Assembly (NCBI RefSeq): GCF_002105555.1
Contig: NZ_CP020612.1
Coordinates: forward strand, 1,604,001-1,668,000
Length of the DNA stretch: 64,000 bases
DNA from: Paracoccus contaminans
Lineage (GTDB): Bacteria > Pseudomonadota > Alphaproteobacteria > Rhodobacterales > Rhodobacteraceae
Direction of reading: 5' to 3'
Part shown: positions 1 to 8,432 of the stretch, in pieces
How the letters are laid out: each line of letters opens with the position of its first letter
How positions within the stretch are numbered: position 1 is the stretch's first letter
Made by a program: the position numbers and the translations under genes
Notes under the pieces: model-generated
Database searches by the model: none
Told to the model about the DNA's origin: nothing
The model's input: the letters and a program-made list of their open reading frames with translations, nothing else

Positions 1-897
1 TCGATGGTCTTTGCCGAGGTGCTGGACGAGGCGGGGCTGCCCAAGGGCGTGTTCAACCTGGTCAACGGCGACGGGCAGGGGGTCGGCACGCAGCTGTCCA
101 TCCATCCTGACGTGGACATGATCAGCTTCACCGGATCGACCCGCGCCGGCATCGCCATCACCAAGGCGGCGGCGGACACGGTCAAGAAGGTCGCGCTGGA
201 ACTGGGCGGCAAGGGGGCGAATCTCGTCTTTGCCGATGCGGATGACAAGGCGGTCGAACGCGGGGCGCGGCACTGCTTCTACAACTCGGGGCAGTCCTGC
301 AATGCGCCGACGCGGATGTTCGTGCAGCGGCCTGTCTATGAAAAGGCCGTGGAAACCGCGCGCCGCGTGGCCGAGGAAACCGCCGTCGCCAGCGCGCACG
401 AGCCGGGCGCCCATATCGGCCCCGTGGTCAGCAAGCAGCAGTGGGACAAGATCCAGGATCTGATCCAGAAGGGCATCGACGAGGGCGCGCGTCTGGTTGC
501 GGGCGGCCCCGGCCTGCCCGAAGGCGTCAATCGCGGCTATTTCGTGCGCCCCACGGTGTTCGCGGATGTGACCAACGACATGACCATCGCGCGGCAGGAA
601 ATCTTTGGCCCGGTGCTGTCGATCATCCCCTTCGACACCGAGGACGAGGCCCTCGCCGCGGCCAATGACACGATCTATGGCCTGACCAACTATGTCCAGA
701 CGCAGGACGGCGCGCGGCGCAACCGGCTGGCCCGGCAGCTGCGGTCGGGCATGGTCGAGATGAACGGCGTCAGCCGGGGCCGCGGATCGGCCTTTGGCGG
801 CGTCAAGGCATCGGGCCGCGCCCGCGAGGGCGGCGTCTGGGGGATCGAGGAGTTCATGGACTCCAAGCAGATCAGCGGCTGGGACAAGGACGCCTGA
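1..897 (+). CDS. Aldehyde dehydrogenase family protein (3' part)
   Basis: C-terminal 298 residues of an NAD(P)+-dependent aldehyde dehydrogenase; the reading frame is open at base 1, so the 5' end lies outside the window. Visible family marks, numbered from the first window codon, are the FTGSTRAG cofactor loop (43-50), the general-base Glu in ELGGKG (E67), the catalytic Cys in NSGQSC (C100) and the EIFGPV motif further on. The family oxidises aldehydes to carboxylates in the cytoplasm; the substrate cannot be read from this fragment. The ATG at base 4 is internal, not the start. The stop is TGA at 895-897, followed at once by a terminator-like hairpin. The next gene is convergent, so this gene ends its transcription unit. 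Confidence 0.9.
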   Translation, partial: SMVFAEVLDEAGLPKGVFNLVNGDGQGVGTQLSIHPDVDMISFTGSTRAGIAITKAAADTVKKVALELGGKGANLVFADADDKAVERGARHCFYNSGQSCNAPTRMFVQRPVYEKAVETARRVAEETAVASAHEPGAHIGPVVSKQQWDKIQDLIQKGIDEGARLVAGGPGLPEGVNRGYFVRPTVFADVTNDMTIARQEIFGPVLSIIPFDTEDEALAAANDTIYGLTNYVQTQDGARRNRLARQLRSGMVEMNGVSRGRGSAFGGVKASGRAREGGVWGIEEFMDSKQISGWDKDA

Positions 898-918
898 TCG
901 CCCGCAAGAAAGCACCAG

Positions 919-944
919 AGGGGGCGCCCGCCGCGGCGCCCTTT
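919..944 (+). terminator. Probable terminator after the aldehyde dehydrogenase gene
   Basis: Stem 919-928 pairs with 935-944: seven GC pairs (GGGCGCC/GGCGCCC) extended by three A-T or G-T pairs, with a 6-nt loop. The 3' arm ends in TTT. It begins 21 nt after the stop codon. Confidence 0.5.
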
Positions 945-970
945 CCTGTGTCCGGGATCCATCTTCGGTC

Positions 971-1006
971 CTGAAATATCCCGGGGGTCCGGGGGCTGGC
1001 CCCCGG
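971..1006 (+). repeat. Interspersed hairpin repeat, copy 1
   Basis: A GAAATATCCCGGGGGTCC core is followed by an 8-bp perfect stem (CCGGGGGC at 989-996, GCCCCCGG at 999-1006). It lies between convergent genes. Related copies occur at 7611-7670 and 32961-33014; this copy differs from them upstream of the core (CTTCGGTCCT instead of TTCTGCACG). Confidence 0.6.
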
Positions 1007-1137
1007 TCCGGCACCTCAGACCGGCACTGCGCCCGCCCAGGGCAGAACGGCAGCGCGCCCCGCTCTGCGCGCACGCGTCCAGGGTTCCACACCGCCGCCC
1101 GCGCCCAAGGCCGCCCCCTTTTAGCCGGCCGGCGCCA

Positions 1138-2802
1138 TCAGCCCGCCGCGACCTGCTCGGCTTCAAGCGCGGCCATGGCGTCGTCCCACAGGATGCCGCC
1201 ATGCGCCTCGCGCAGGACGGCCTTGACCACCTTTCCGGTCGGTCCCAGCGGCAGGCTGTCCACGAAGACCACCCGGTCGGGCCGCTGCCAGCGCGGCACC
1301 TTGCCGTCATACCAGGCCAGCAGCTCGTCTTCGGTCAGGTCGGATTGCGGCCGCCTCTGGCAGCAGATCACCGGGCGCTCGTCCCATTTGGGGTGGCGCG
1401 CGGCGATGGCGGCGGCGTTGGCGACCTTGGGATGGGCCACCGCGATGTTTTCCAAGTCAACCGTGGAGATCCATTCGCCGCCCGACTTGATGATGTCCTT
1501 GGACCGGTCGCGGATGATCATGTAGCCATCGGCGTCGATCGTGGCGATATCCCCGGTATCGAACCAGCCGTCCCAGGTCAGGCTGCTTTTCTCGGCCCCG
1601 AAATAGCTGTCAACCACCCAATGGCCGCGGATCTGCAATTCGCCTTCGGTCGTGCCGTCATTCGCCAGCACATGGCCTTCGGCATCGACGATGCGCAGTT
1701 CCGCGCCGAACAGCGGCCGGCCCTGGCCGTTGCCGATACGGTCCTGTTCCTCGAACGGCAGCGCCAGATGCTTGGCCAGGGGCGCGTTCAGCGTGCCCAG
1801 CGGGCTGGTTTCCGTCATCCCCCAGGCATGGACCAGCTCGACCCCGTAACGCTCGCGGAATGCGGCGCGCATCGAGGGGGGCAGCGCCGATCCGCCAACG
1901 ATCGTGCGCCTCAGGCTGGTGGGCTGCAGCCCCGTCGCCTCAAGCGCGTTCAGCAGGCCCATCCAGATGGTCGGAACGCCGGCGGCCATCGTCACGTTCT
2001 CGTCCACGATCAGGCGCGCCAGGCTTTCCCCGTCAAGGCGCGGGCCGGGCAGCACCAGCCGCGCGCCCACCATCGCCGAGGCATAGGGGATGCCCCAGGC
2101 GTTGACGTGGAACATCGGCACCACCGGCATCACCGAATCGGCCGCACCGATCGCCAGCCCGTCCACGTTGTTGGCCGACAGGGCGTGCAGCAGGGTCGAG
2201 CGATGCGAATACAGCACCCCCTTGGGGTTGCCTGTCGTCCCCGATGTATAGCACAGCGAGGAGGGCGCATTCTCGTCCACCTCGGGCCAGGGCGCGTCAG
2301 GATCGCCTTCCTCCAGCAGCTCGTCGTGAAACAGCAGGCCGGGGATCGCTTCTGCCGCCTCATCGTCGCGGCCATCCAGCAGCACGATCCCGCGCAGGCA
2401 TGCCAGCTGGCCCCGCAATGCCGCGATGGCGGGAACGAAGCTGCGGTCGATGAACAGCATCCGATCGGCGGCATGGTTGATGATATAGGCCATCTGGTCC
2501 GGCGAAAGCCGGGGGTTGACGGTGTGGCAGACCATTCCCGCGCCGGGAACGCCGAAATACAGTTCAAGATGGCGGCGGTTGTTCCAGGCCAGCGTGCCGA
2601 CCCTGTCGCCCGGCTCGATCCCTCGCCCGCGCAGGGCCGACCCGATCCGGCGGGCGTTCCGCGCGACCGCGCCCCAGCTTGTCCGCTCGAACCCGCCCAT
2701 GGTTTCGGCCGACACGATTTCCGTCCCCCCGTGGTATCGGGCCGCGTGCGCGATCAGCGACGCGATCGTCAGTGGCTGGCGCATCATCCGGCCAAGCAGC
2801 AT
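1138..2802 (-). CDS. Fatty-acyl-CoA synthetase (AMP-forming)
   Basis: 554-residue member of the ANL (acyl-CoA synthetase/luciferase) superfamily, which activates a carboxylate with ATP and joins it to CoA in the cytoplasm. The AMP-binding P-loop YTSGTTGNPKG is at residues 185-195. The C-terminal half carries the adenylate motif WFDTGD and the hinge RDRSKDIIKSGGEW with the usual lysine-rich turn. The length fits medium- or long-chain fatty acid ligases of the AlkK type (about 540 residues). The ATG at 2802 is chosen because a G-rich ribosome-binding site (AGGGGGGG) precedes it; the frame stays open upstream to 2910, but that part is Arg/Pro/Gly-rich and unlike the family. The acyl substrate cannot be told. 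Transcribed divergently from frcB. Confidence 0.88.
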   Translation of the reverse strand: MLLGRMMRQPLTIASLIAHAARYHGGTEIVSAETMGGFERTSWGAVARNARRIGSALRGRGIEPGDRVGTLAWNNRRHLELYFGVPGAGMVCHTVNPRLSPDQMAYIINHAADRMLFIDRSFVPAIAALRGQLACLRGIVLLDGRDDEAAEAIPGLLFHDELLEEGDPDAPWPEVDENAPSSLCYTSGTTGNPKGVLYSHRSTLLHALSANNVDGLAIGAADSVMPVVPMFHVNAWGIPYASAMVGARLVLPGPRLDGESLARLIVDENVTMAAGVPTIWMGLLNALEATGLQPTSLRRTIVGGSALPPSMRAAFRERYGVELVHAWGMTETSPLGTLNAPLAKHLALPFEEQDRIGNGQGRPLFGAELRIVDAEGHVLANDGTTEGELQIRGHWVVDSYFGAEKSSLTWDGWFDTGDIATIDADGYMIIRDRSKDIIKSGGEWISTVDLENIAVAHPKVANAAAIAARHPKWDERPVICCQRRPQSDLTEDELLAWYDGKVPRWQRPDRVVFVDSLPLGPTGKVVKAVLREAHGGILWDDAMAALEAEQVAAG

Positions 2803-2903
2803 GGCATGTCCCCCCCCTGGTGCCTGGGGCCATGTTCGCGCGCCCGGACGCGCGCTGCAAGGACGGCGGCGCCCTTGCCGCGGGCGGCCTGCGACAGAGC
2901 GGA

Positions 2904-2932
2904 TTGACAAGATGTTTCCGCGCCGTCAGCTT
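2904..2932 (+). promoter_or_regulatory. Candidate promoter of frcB
   Basis: A perfect TTGACA -35 hexamer is at 2904-2909. At the ideal 17-nt spacing there is only a poor -10 (CAGCTT, 2927-2932), so an activator may be needed. It lies about 65 nt before the frcB start, in the 171-nt gap between divergent genes. Confidence 0.35.
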
Positions 2933-2973
2933 GCCCGATCATGCGCCAGAACAAGGCGCCAGCAGGGAGCATC

Positions 2974-3999
2974 ATGATGAACTATGGAAGGCGCGCCGGC
3001 CTTGCGGCGCTGGCACTGGGCGTTTCGACACTGGCCGCTGCCGCTCAGGAACCGGTCAAGGCCTGCGTCATCACCAAGACGGACATCAATCCCTTCTTCG
3101 TCAAGGTCAAGGAAGGCGCCGAGGCCAAGGGCAAGGAACTGGGCGTGCAGGTGATGGGCTATGCCGGCAAGATCGACGGCGACCATGAAACCCAGCAGCA
3201 GGCGATGGAAAGCTGCATCGCCGCAGGGGTCAAGGGCATCCTGCTGATCGCATCCGACCCCAAGGCGATCGTTCCGGCGGTCGAGCAGGCCAAGGCACAG
3301 GGCATCCTGGTCATCGCGCTGGACACGCCGCTGGAACCGGCGACGGCGGCGGACGCGACCTTTGCCACCGACAATTTCGAGGCCGGCCGCCTGATCGGCG
3401 CCTGGGCCAAGGGCCATATGGGCGACAAGGCGGCGGATGCCCATATCGCCATGCTGAACATCAACGCGACCCAGCCTTCGGTCGATGTCCTGCGCAACCA
3501 GGGTTTCGTCGAAGGTTTCGGCATGGACCCCAAGGACAAGTCGAAATACGGCGACGAGGATGACAAGCGCATCGTCGGCCAGGAATACACCGACGGCAAC
3601 GAGGAGGGCGGCCGCCGCGCGATGGAGGCGATGTTCCAGCGCGACCCCTCGATCAACGTTGTCCACACGATCAACGAGCCGGCCGCGGCGGGCGCCTATG
3701 AGGCGCTGAAATCCTTTGGCAAGGAAAAGGACGTGACCATCGTGTCCGTCGATGGCGGCTGCCCCGGCGTCAGGAACGTCAAGGAAGGCGTGATCGGCGC
3801 CACCTCGCAGCAATATCCGTTCAAGATGGCCGAGATGGGGATCGAGGCGATCGCCGCCTTTGCCAAGGACGGGACGCGCCCCAAGGCCACCGAGGGGCTG
3901 GATTTCGTCAACACCGGCGTCCAGCTGGTCACCGACCAGCCGGTCGAGGGGGTTCCCTCGATCACCTCGGACGAGGGGCTGAAGCTCTGCTGGGGCTGA
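2974..3999 (+). CDS. frcB: Sugar ABC transporter periplasmic binding protein, fructose type
   Basis: 341-residue periplasmic solute-binding protein. A Sec signal peptide (about residues 1-24: basic start, Leu/Ala core, AAA before Q) is followed by a type-1 periplasmic-binding-protein fold. Stretches such as [20 protein letters not shown], the [15 protein letters not shown] segment, SVDGGCPGV and the final CWG match my recollection of Sinorhizobium meliloti FrcB, which binds fructose and also mannose and ribose. The ATG at 2974 has an AGGGAG site six bases upstream; a second ATG follows at once. It is the first gene of frcBCAK and is separated from frcC by a stem-loop. The exact ligand is inferred from family resemblance. 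Confidence 0.9.
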   Translation: MMNYGRRAGLAALALGVSTLAAAAQEPVKACVITKTDINPFFVKVKEGAEAKGKELGVQVMGYAGKIDGDHETQQQAMESCIAAGVKGILLIASDPKAIVPAVEQAKAQGILVIALDTPLEPATAADATFATDNFEAGRLIGAWAKGHMGDKAADAHIAMLNINATQPSVDVLRNQGFVEGFGMDPKDKSKYGDEDDKRIVGQEYTDGNEEGGRRAMEAMFQRDPSINVVHTINEPAAAGAYEALKSFGKEKDVTIVSVDGGCPGVRNVKEGVIGATSQQYPFKMAEMGIEAIAAFAKDGTRPKATEGLDFVNTGVQLVTDQPVEGVPSITSDEGLKLCWG

Positions 4000-4015
4000 G
4001 GCGCTGAACCATGAC

Positions 4016-4042
4016 GGGCGGTTCCGGCAACAGGGACCGCCC
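4016..4042 (+). promoter_or_regulatory. Stem-loop between frcB and frcC
   Basis: GGGCGGTTCC (4016-4025) pairs with GGGACCGCCC (4033-4042), a 10-bp stem with one G-U pair and a 7-nt loop. It is not followed by a T run. A hairpin here is typical of binding-protein operons, where it stabilises or partly terminates the binding-protein message so that more binding protein than permease is made. Confidence 0.5.
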
Positions 4043-4062
4043 CGCGAACACGAGAGGGCGCC

Positions 4063-5091
4063 ATGAGCCAGACCACGCCGGCCGAGGTCGCACAGTTTCA
4101 CGTCCGGCGCACCCCGCTGGAATCCCTGCAGCATTTCCTGCACCGCTATCCCACGATGGTGCCGGTGCTGGTGCTGATCGTTTCGGTGATCGGCTTCGGG
4201 CTGGTCGCGCCCAACTTCCTGTCGCCCTTCAACCTGTCGCTGATCCTGCAGCAGGTGGCGGTGGTCGGCACGCTGGCGGCGGCGCAGAGCCTGGTGATCC
4301 TGACCGCCGGGATCGACCTGTCGGTCGGCGCGGTCATGGTGCTGGCCAGCGTCGTGATGGGCAAGCTGGGGGTCGAGATGGGCGTTCCCGCCCCGCTGGC
4401 CATCCTGGCCGGCATCCTGTGCGGCCTTGCGGCGGGCTGGGTGAACGGCATGCTGGTCACGCGGCTGCGGCTGCCGCCCTTCATCACCACGCTGGGCACG
4501 CTGAACATCTTTATCGCGCTGGTCTATTACCTGTCCGACCGCAACACGATCCGCAGCCAGGATATCGACGCGGCCGCCCCCCTGCTCAAGCTGTTCGGCA
4601 ACAAGTTCCAGGCGGGCGGCTTTGTCATCACCTGGGGCGTTCTGCTGATGCTGGCGGTGTTCGCGGTGCTTTATGTGGCGCTGAACATGACGGCCTGGGG
4701 CAAGCGCGTCTATGCCATCGGCGACGATACCGAGGCGGCGGCGCTGGCCGGCATCCAGGTAAACCGGGTGCTGCTGTCGGTCTATATGGCGGCGGGTCTG
4801 ATCTGCGGGCTGGCGGCCTGGTCGGCGATCGGGCGCGTCGGCTCTGTCAGCCCGACATCCTTTGCGGAATCAAACCTTGAATCCATTACCGCCGTGGTGA
4901 TCGGGGGGATTTCGCTGTTCGGGGGGCGCGGCTCGATCACCGGGCCGCTGATCGGCGCGATCATCGTCGGCGTGTTCAATTCCGGCCTGCGGCTGCTGGG
5001 CGTCGATGTCCTGTGGCAGCTGTTTGCGACCGGCTGGCTCATCATCATCGCGGTCGCCGTGGACCAGTGGATCAGGAAGATTTCGTCATGA
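4063..5091 (+). CDS. frcC: Sugar ABC transporter permease, fructose type
   Basis: 342-residue inner-membrane permease of the ribose/xylose/fructose family (BPD_transp_2). Several hydrophobic helices run through the protein; family marks are LTAGIDLSVGAVM near residue 85, TRLRLPPFITTLGTLN near residue 140, and VIGGISLFGGRGSITGPLIG near residue 280. It forms the channel for sugar delivered by FrcB and is powered by FrcA. The ATG at 4063 follows GAGAGGG. Its TGA overlaps the frcA start (ATGA, 5088-5091), so the two are translationally coupled. Confidence 0.92.
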   Translation: MSQTTPAEVAQFHVRRTPLESLQHFLHRYPTMVPVLVLIVSVIGFGLVAPNFLSPFNLSLILQQVAVVGTLAAAQSLVILTAGIDLSVGAVMVLASVVMGKLGVEMGVPAPLAILAGILCGLAAGWVNGMLVTRLRLPPFITTLGTLNIFIALVYYLSDRNTIRSQDIDAAAPLLKLFGNKFQAGGFVITWGVLLMLAVFAVLYVALNMTAWGKRVYAIGDDTEAAALAGIQVNRVLLSVYMAAGLICGLAAWSAIGRVGSVSPTSFAESNLESITAVVIGGISLFGGRGSITGPLIGAIIVGVFNSGLRLLGVDVLWQLFATGWLIIIAVAVDQWIRKISS

Positions 5092-5861
5092 GCGGTTATG
5101 TCCTGGAAGCGCGCGGACTGACCAAGCGCTATGGCCGCGTCACCGCGATGGACGGGGCCGATTTCGACCTGCGTCCGGGCGAGATCCTGGCCGTCATCGG
5201 CGACAACGGCGCCGGCAAATCCACGCTGATCAAGGCGCTGTCGGGCGCGGTCCAGCCGGACGAGGGCGATCTGCTGCTCGACGGCAAGCCGGTCCGCTTT
5301 GCCAGCCCGCTCGAGGCGCGGCAGGCGGGGATCGAGACGGTCTATCAGACGCTCGCCCTGTCGCCGGCGCTGTCCATATCGGACAACATGTTCATGGGGC
5401 GCGAATTGCGGCGGGGGGACCTGTTGGGGCGCTGGCTCGGCATTCTCGACCGCGCCCGGATGGACCGGATCGCCCGTGAAAAGCTGACCGAGCTGGGGCT
5501 GATGACGATTCAGAACATCGGCCAGAAGGTTGAAACCCTGTCGGGCGGCCAGCGGCAGGGGATCGCGGTGGCGCGGGCCGCGGCCTTCGGCTCGAGGGTC
5601 GTGATCCTGGACGAGCCGACGGCGGCGCTGGGCGTCAAGGAAAGCCGGCGGGTGCTCGACCTGATCCTTGACGTGCGCTCGCGCGGGCTGCCCATCGTGC
5701 TGATTTCCCACAACATGCCGCATGTCTTCGAGATCGCGGACCGCATCCATATCCACCGCCTGGGCCGGCGGCTATGCGTCATCAACCCGCGCGAGCACAG
5801 CATGTCCGACGCGGTCGCCTACATGACGGGCGCCAAGATGCCCGAAGGCGTGGCGGCGTGA
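5088..5861 (+). CDS. frcA: Sugar ABC transporter ATP-binding protein, fructose type
   Basis: 257-residue ABC ATPase with a single nucleotide-binding domain. Walker A GDNGAGKST is near residues 40-48, the Q-loop lies in VYQTL, the signature LSGGQRQ is near 150, Walker B VVILDEPT is near 170, and the switch His is in ISHNMPH. Most sugar transporters of this class (RbsA, XylG) have two fused ATPase domains of about 500 residues; a single domain is what FrcA has. It sits on the cytoplasmic face and energises FrcC. It overlaps frcC by ATGA and frcK by GTGA. Confidence 0.92.
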   Translation: MSGYVLEARGLTKRYGRVTAMDGADFDLRPGEILAVIGDNGAGKSTLIKALSGAVQPDEGDLLLDGKPVRFASPLEARQAGIETVYQTLALSPALSISDNMFMGRELRRGDLLGRWLGILDRARMDRIAREKLTELGLMTIQNIGQKVETLSGGQRQGIAVARAAAFGSRVVILDEPTAALGVKESRRVLDLILDVRSRGLPIVLISHNMPHVFEIADRIHIHRLGRRLCVINPREHSMSDAVAYMTGAKMPEGVAA

Positions 5862-6487
5862 ACGGCCCCTGGGCCGAGGCGATCGCCGGGCCGCTGGCCG
5901 CGGCCATCGACGCCCTGGCGCCGGGCCGCCGGCTGGTCGCGCTGGCCGGCCCGCCGGGGGCAGGCAAGTCCACGCTTGCCGAACAGGCCGCCGCCATGCT
6001 GCCAGGGGCGACGGTGCTGCCGATGGACGGCTATCACCTTGACAACCGCATCCTGTCCGCGCGCGGCCTGCTGGATCGCAAGGGCAGCCCAGGCAGCTTT
6101 GACGCGGCCGGGTTCCTGTCGCTGCTCGGCCGTCTGCGACAAGGGGGCGAGGTCATCCATCCCCTGTTCGACCGCGAGCGGGACATCGCCATCGCAGGCG
6201 CGGGCCGCATCGGCCCCGAACATCCGCTGGTGCTGGTCGAGGGCAACTATCTGCTGCTCGACCGTCCGGTCTGGCGCGATATGCGGCCGCTGTTCGATCT
6301 GACGGTCATGGTAACGGCCGACCGGGCAGTGCTGGCGGAGCGGCTGCGCCGGCGTTGGCAGGGCCTCGGGCGCGACGAGGCCGCCATTGCCCGGCATCTC
6401 GCCAATGACCTGGCCAATCTCGATCTTGTCCTGCACGGCTCTGCCGCGGCCGACCTGACGCTGGAAAGCGGCGGTTCGGCAGACTGA
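5858..6487 (+). CDS. frcK: FrcK-like nucleoside/sugar kinase-fold protein
   Basis: 209-residue P-loop protein of the uridine kinase/pantothenate kinase fold. Walker A GPPGAGKST begins near residue 28. MDGYHLDN and DRKGSPGSFD follow, as in the YggC/FrcK family, and VEGNYLLLDRP is the Walker B region. The start is GTG at 5858, overlapping the frcA stop (GTGA); no ATG in frame fits. In S. meliloti frcK is the last gene of the frc operon; its substrate was not established to my knowledge. It may phosphorylate the imported sugar or a nucleoside, which is inference from position. Confidence 0.82.
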   Translation: MNGPWAEAIAGPLAAAIDALAPGRRLVALAGPPGAGKSTLAEQAAAMLPGATVLPMDGYHLDNRILSARGLLDRKGSPGSFDAAGFLSLLGRLRQGGEVIHPLFDRERDIAIAGAGRIGPEHPLVLVEGNYLLLDRPVWRDMRPLFDLTVMVTADRAVLAERLRRRWQGLGRDEAAIARHLANDLANLDLVLHGSAAADLTLESGGSAD

Positions 6488-6545
6488 CGGGCGGTCCGCG
6501 GTAAAGCCGCGGCGCCCTCTCCCGTGGCGGATGGCCGCGGGCGCC

Positions 6546-6565
6546 GCTGCGGGATTGCCCGCAGC
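6546..6565. terminator. Hairpin between convergent frcK and queG
   Basis: GCTGCGGG (6546-6553) and CCCGCAGC (6558-6565) form an 8-bp perfect stem with an ATTG loop. No T run follows on either strand. From its position it is probably a two-way, factor-assisted terminator. A second small palindrome (CCGCGG-TAAAG-CCGCGG) lies at about 6496-6512. Confidence 0.4.
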
Positions 6566-6598
6566 ATCACTCGCACCGTCTTGGCCAGCCGATGCCCG

Positions 6599-7618
6599 CT
6601 AGCCTGCCAGCCGCCCCGCCGCCCAGCGGGCGGCATCGCGCACGGCCGGGTCGGCGTCCTCCGCCAACCCCTGCGCAAGGGGGCGCAGCCGCGCCATGCC
6701 GCTGTTGCCCATCGCATACAGCACGTTGCGCACCATCCGGTCGCGCCCGATCCGCTTGATCGGGCTGCCGGCAAAGCGCGCGCGGAACCCCGCATCGTCC
6801 AGCACCGCCAGATCCTCCAGCAGCGGGGCGCGGTGGGGGCCGTGATAGCGCATCTCGCCCGCCGCAACCGCGAACTTGTTCCAGGGGCAGGCGGCAAGGC
6901 AATCGTCGCAGCCATAGATGCGGTTGCCCATCAGCGGGCGCAGCCCTTCGTCCACCGGGCCGCGATGTTCGATCGTCAGGTATGAAATGCAGCGCCGTGC
7001 ATCGAGCTGAAAGGGCGCGGGAAAGGCATCCGTCGGGCAGGCGTCCAGACAGGCGCGGCAGGAGCCGCAATGCTCGGCCTCGGGCGGGTCGGGGAGCAAA
7101 GGCAGGGTGGTGAAGATCGCCCCCAGAAAGAACCAGTTGCCCAGCGCGCGGCTCAGCAGGTTGGTGTGCTTGCCCTGCCAGCCCAGGCCCGCTGCCTGTG
7201 CCAGCGGCTTTTCCATGACCGGCGCGGTATCGACAAAGACCTTGATCTCGCCCCCCGCGCGGTCGATCAGCCAGCGGCCGACGCGCTTGAGCCGCGCCTT
7301 GACGATGTCGTGGTAATCCCGCCCCTGCGCATAGACGCTGACCGCGCCGCGCCCCGGCCGTGCCAGATCCTCGCGCGGGTCGTGCGGGGGGGTATAGGCC
7401 TCGGCCAGCATGATCACCGCCCGCGCCTCGGGCCACAGCGCCGCGGGATCGCCGCGCCAGTTCATGCGCTCGGCCATCCAGCCCATCTGCCCGTGCCGCC
7501 CCGCCGCCACGAATGCCGCCAGCCGCGCCGCCGCCTGCGGCACCGCATCGGGCGTGGTCACGCGCACCGCGGAAAACCCCTCGGCCAGCGCCTGCGCGAC
7601 CAGATCCTTCTTCTGCAC
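6599..7618 (-). CDS. queG: Epoxyqueuosine reductase QueG
   Basis: 339-residue cobalamin-dependent iron-sulfur enzyme that reduces epoxyqueuosine to queuosine in tRNA, the last step of queuosine synthesis. Two 4Fe-4S motifs are visible: [12 protein letters not shown] (C184, C187, C190, C194), and C210 with CDDCLAACP (C237, C240, C244). The likely catalytic Asp is in [10 protein letters not shown] (D130). A short HEAT-like tail follows ([14 protein letters not shown]). The start is most likely GTG at 7618, giving V-Q-K-K; the frame runs open to 7810, but that part lies inside gst. The GTG lies inside an interspersed repeat. Gene order gst then queG is common in this family. Confidence 0.92.
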   Translation of the reverse strand: MQKKDLVAQALAEGFSAVRVTTPDAVPQAAARLAAFVAAGRHGQMGWMAERMNWRGDPAALWPEARAVIMLAEAYTPPHDPREDLARPGRGAVSVYAQGRDYHDIVKARLKRVGRWLIDRAGGEIKVFVDTAPVMEKPLAQAAGLGWQGKHTNLLSRALGNWFFLGAIFTTLPLLPDPPEAEHCGSCRACLDACPTDAFPAPFQLDARRCISYLTIEHRGPVDEGLRPLMGNRIYGCDDCLAACPWNKFAVAAGEMRYHGPHRAPLLEDLAVLDDAGFRARFAGSPIKRIGRDRMVRNVLYAMGNSGMARLRPLAQGLAEDADPAVRDAARWAAGRLAG

Positions 7619-7670
7619 GGAAATATCCCGGGGGGAGTCCGCCCCCGGCGGACGGGGGGCAGCGCCCCCC
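7611..7670 (-). repeat. Interspersed hairpin repeat, copy 2
   Basis: Plus-strand reading is TTCTGCACGGAAATATCC followed by a G run and two hairpins: GTCCGCC/GGCGGAC (7637-7643/7647-7653) and GGGGGGC/GCCCCCC (7654-7660/7664-7670). It fills the gap between gst and queG. On the minus strand it gives a hairpin after gst and then GGATATTTCC-GTG, whose GTG is the likely queG start. It shares about 22 identical bases with copy 3 at 32961-33014. Confidence 0.65.
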
Positions 7671-7676
7671 TGCGGC

Positions 7677-8357
7677 CTAGAAGTCGAGCTGCGCATAATG
7701 GGGGGCGGGCGACAGCCCCGACACCTGGTCGGCCAGCACGCTGCGGAAGGCAGGGCGCGATTTGACCGTCGCATACCAGTCGCGCAGCGTCGGCGAGCGG
7801 TCCCAGTCAACGTCCGAGATGTAGTCGAGGCAGGACAGATGCGCCGCCGCGGTGAAATCGGCCAGCGTCAACATGTTGCCAGCCAGCCATTTGCGCGTTT
7901 CCAGCAGCGATGTCAGATAGTCGATATGATCCTTGATCGCCCGCAGGCCGGACTTGACCAGCTTGCTGTCGGGATAGCCGGCCTTCATCATCTTCTTCCA
8001 CACCCGCTCCGACAGGATCGGCCGCGTCACCTCGTCGTTGAACTTGTCGTCGAACCAGGCGCAGAGGCGGCGGACCTCGTGGCGCTCGGCCGGCGTGCCC
8101 GGCATCAGCGGGGGCGAGGGGATCGTCTCGTCCAGATATTCCACGATCGCCTGGCTTTCCGACAGCAGCCGCCCATCCATCCGCAGGACCGGGATCTTGC
8201 CGGCAGGGTTGCGGCGCATGATCTCGGACCCCGGCTCCCACCAGCGTTCCTCGACCAGCTCGACCTCGATCCGCTTCTCGCCCAGCACCAGCCGGACCTT
8301 GCGGCAAAACGGGGACAGGGCGACATGATACAGCCGCGGCGTGGAATGGGTATTCAT
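7677..8357 (-). CDS. Glutathione S-transferase family protein
   Basis: 226-residue cytosolic GST. The N-terminal thioredoxin-fold domain has [17 protein letters not shown], where Ser/Cys (SPFC) is the likely glutathione-activating site, then the cis-Pro in KIPVL and the glutathione-contacting SES(Q)AI motif. A helical C-terminal domain follows, with [12 protein letters not shown]. The ATG at 8357 is used; a start seven codons earlier is possible but has no better site. Family role: glutathione conjugation or disulfide chemistry; substrate unknown. It lies upstream of queG on the same strand, separated by repeat copy 2. Confidence 0.85.
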   Translation of the reverse strand: MNTHSTPRLYHVALSPFCRKVRLVLGEKRIEVELVEERWWEPGSEIMRRNPAGKIPVLRMDGRLLSESQAIVEYLDETIPSPPLMPGTPAERHEVRRLCAWFDDKFNDEVTRPILSERVWKKMMKAGYPDSKLVKSGLRAIKDHIDYLTSLLETRKWLAGNMLTLADFTAAAHLSCLDYISDVDWDRSPTLRDWYATVKSRPAFRSVLADQVSGLSPAPHYAQLDF

Positions 8358-8432
8358 CGTGCGTCTTTGTCCGGCCATCGTCGGGATCGCGCGGTGATAC
8401 GCGTCCAGGCCGCGCCTTTCAACCGGCGGCGG

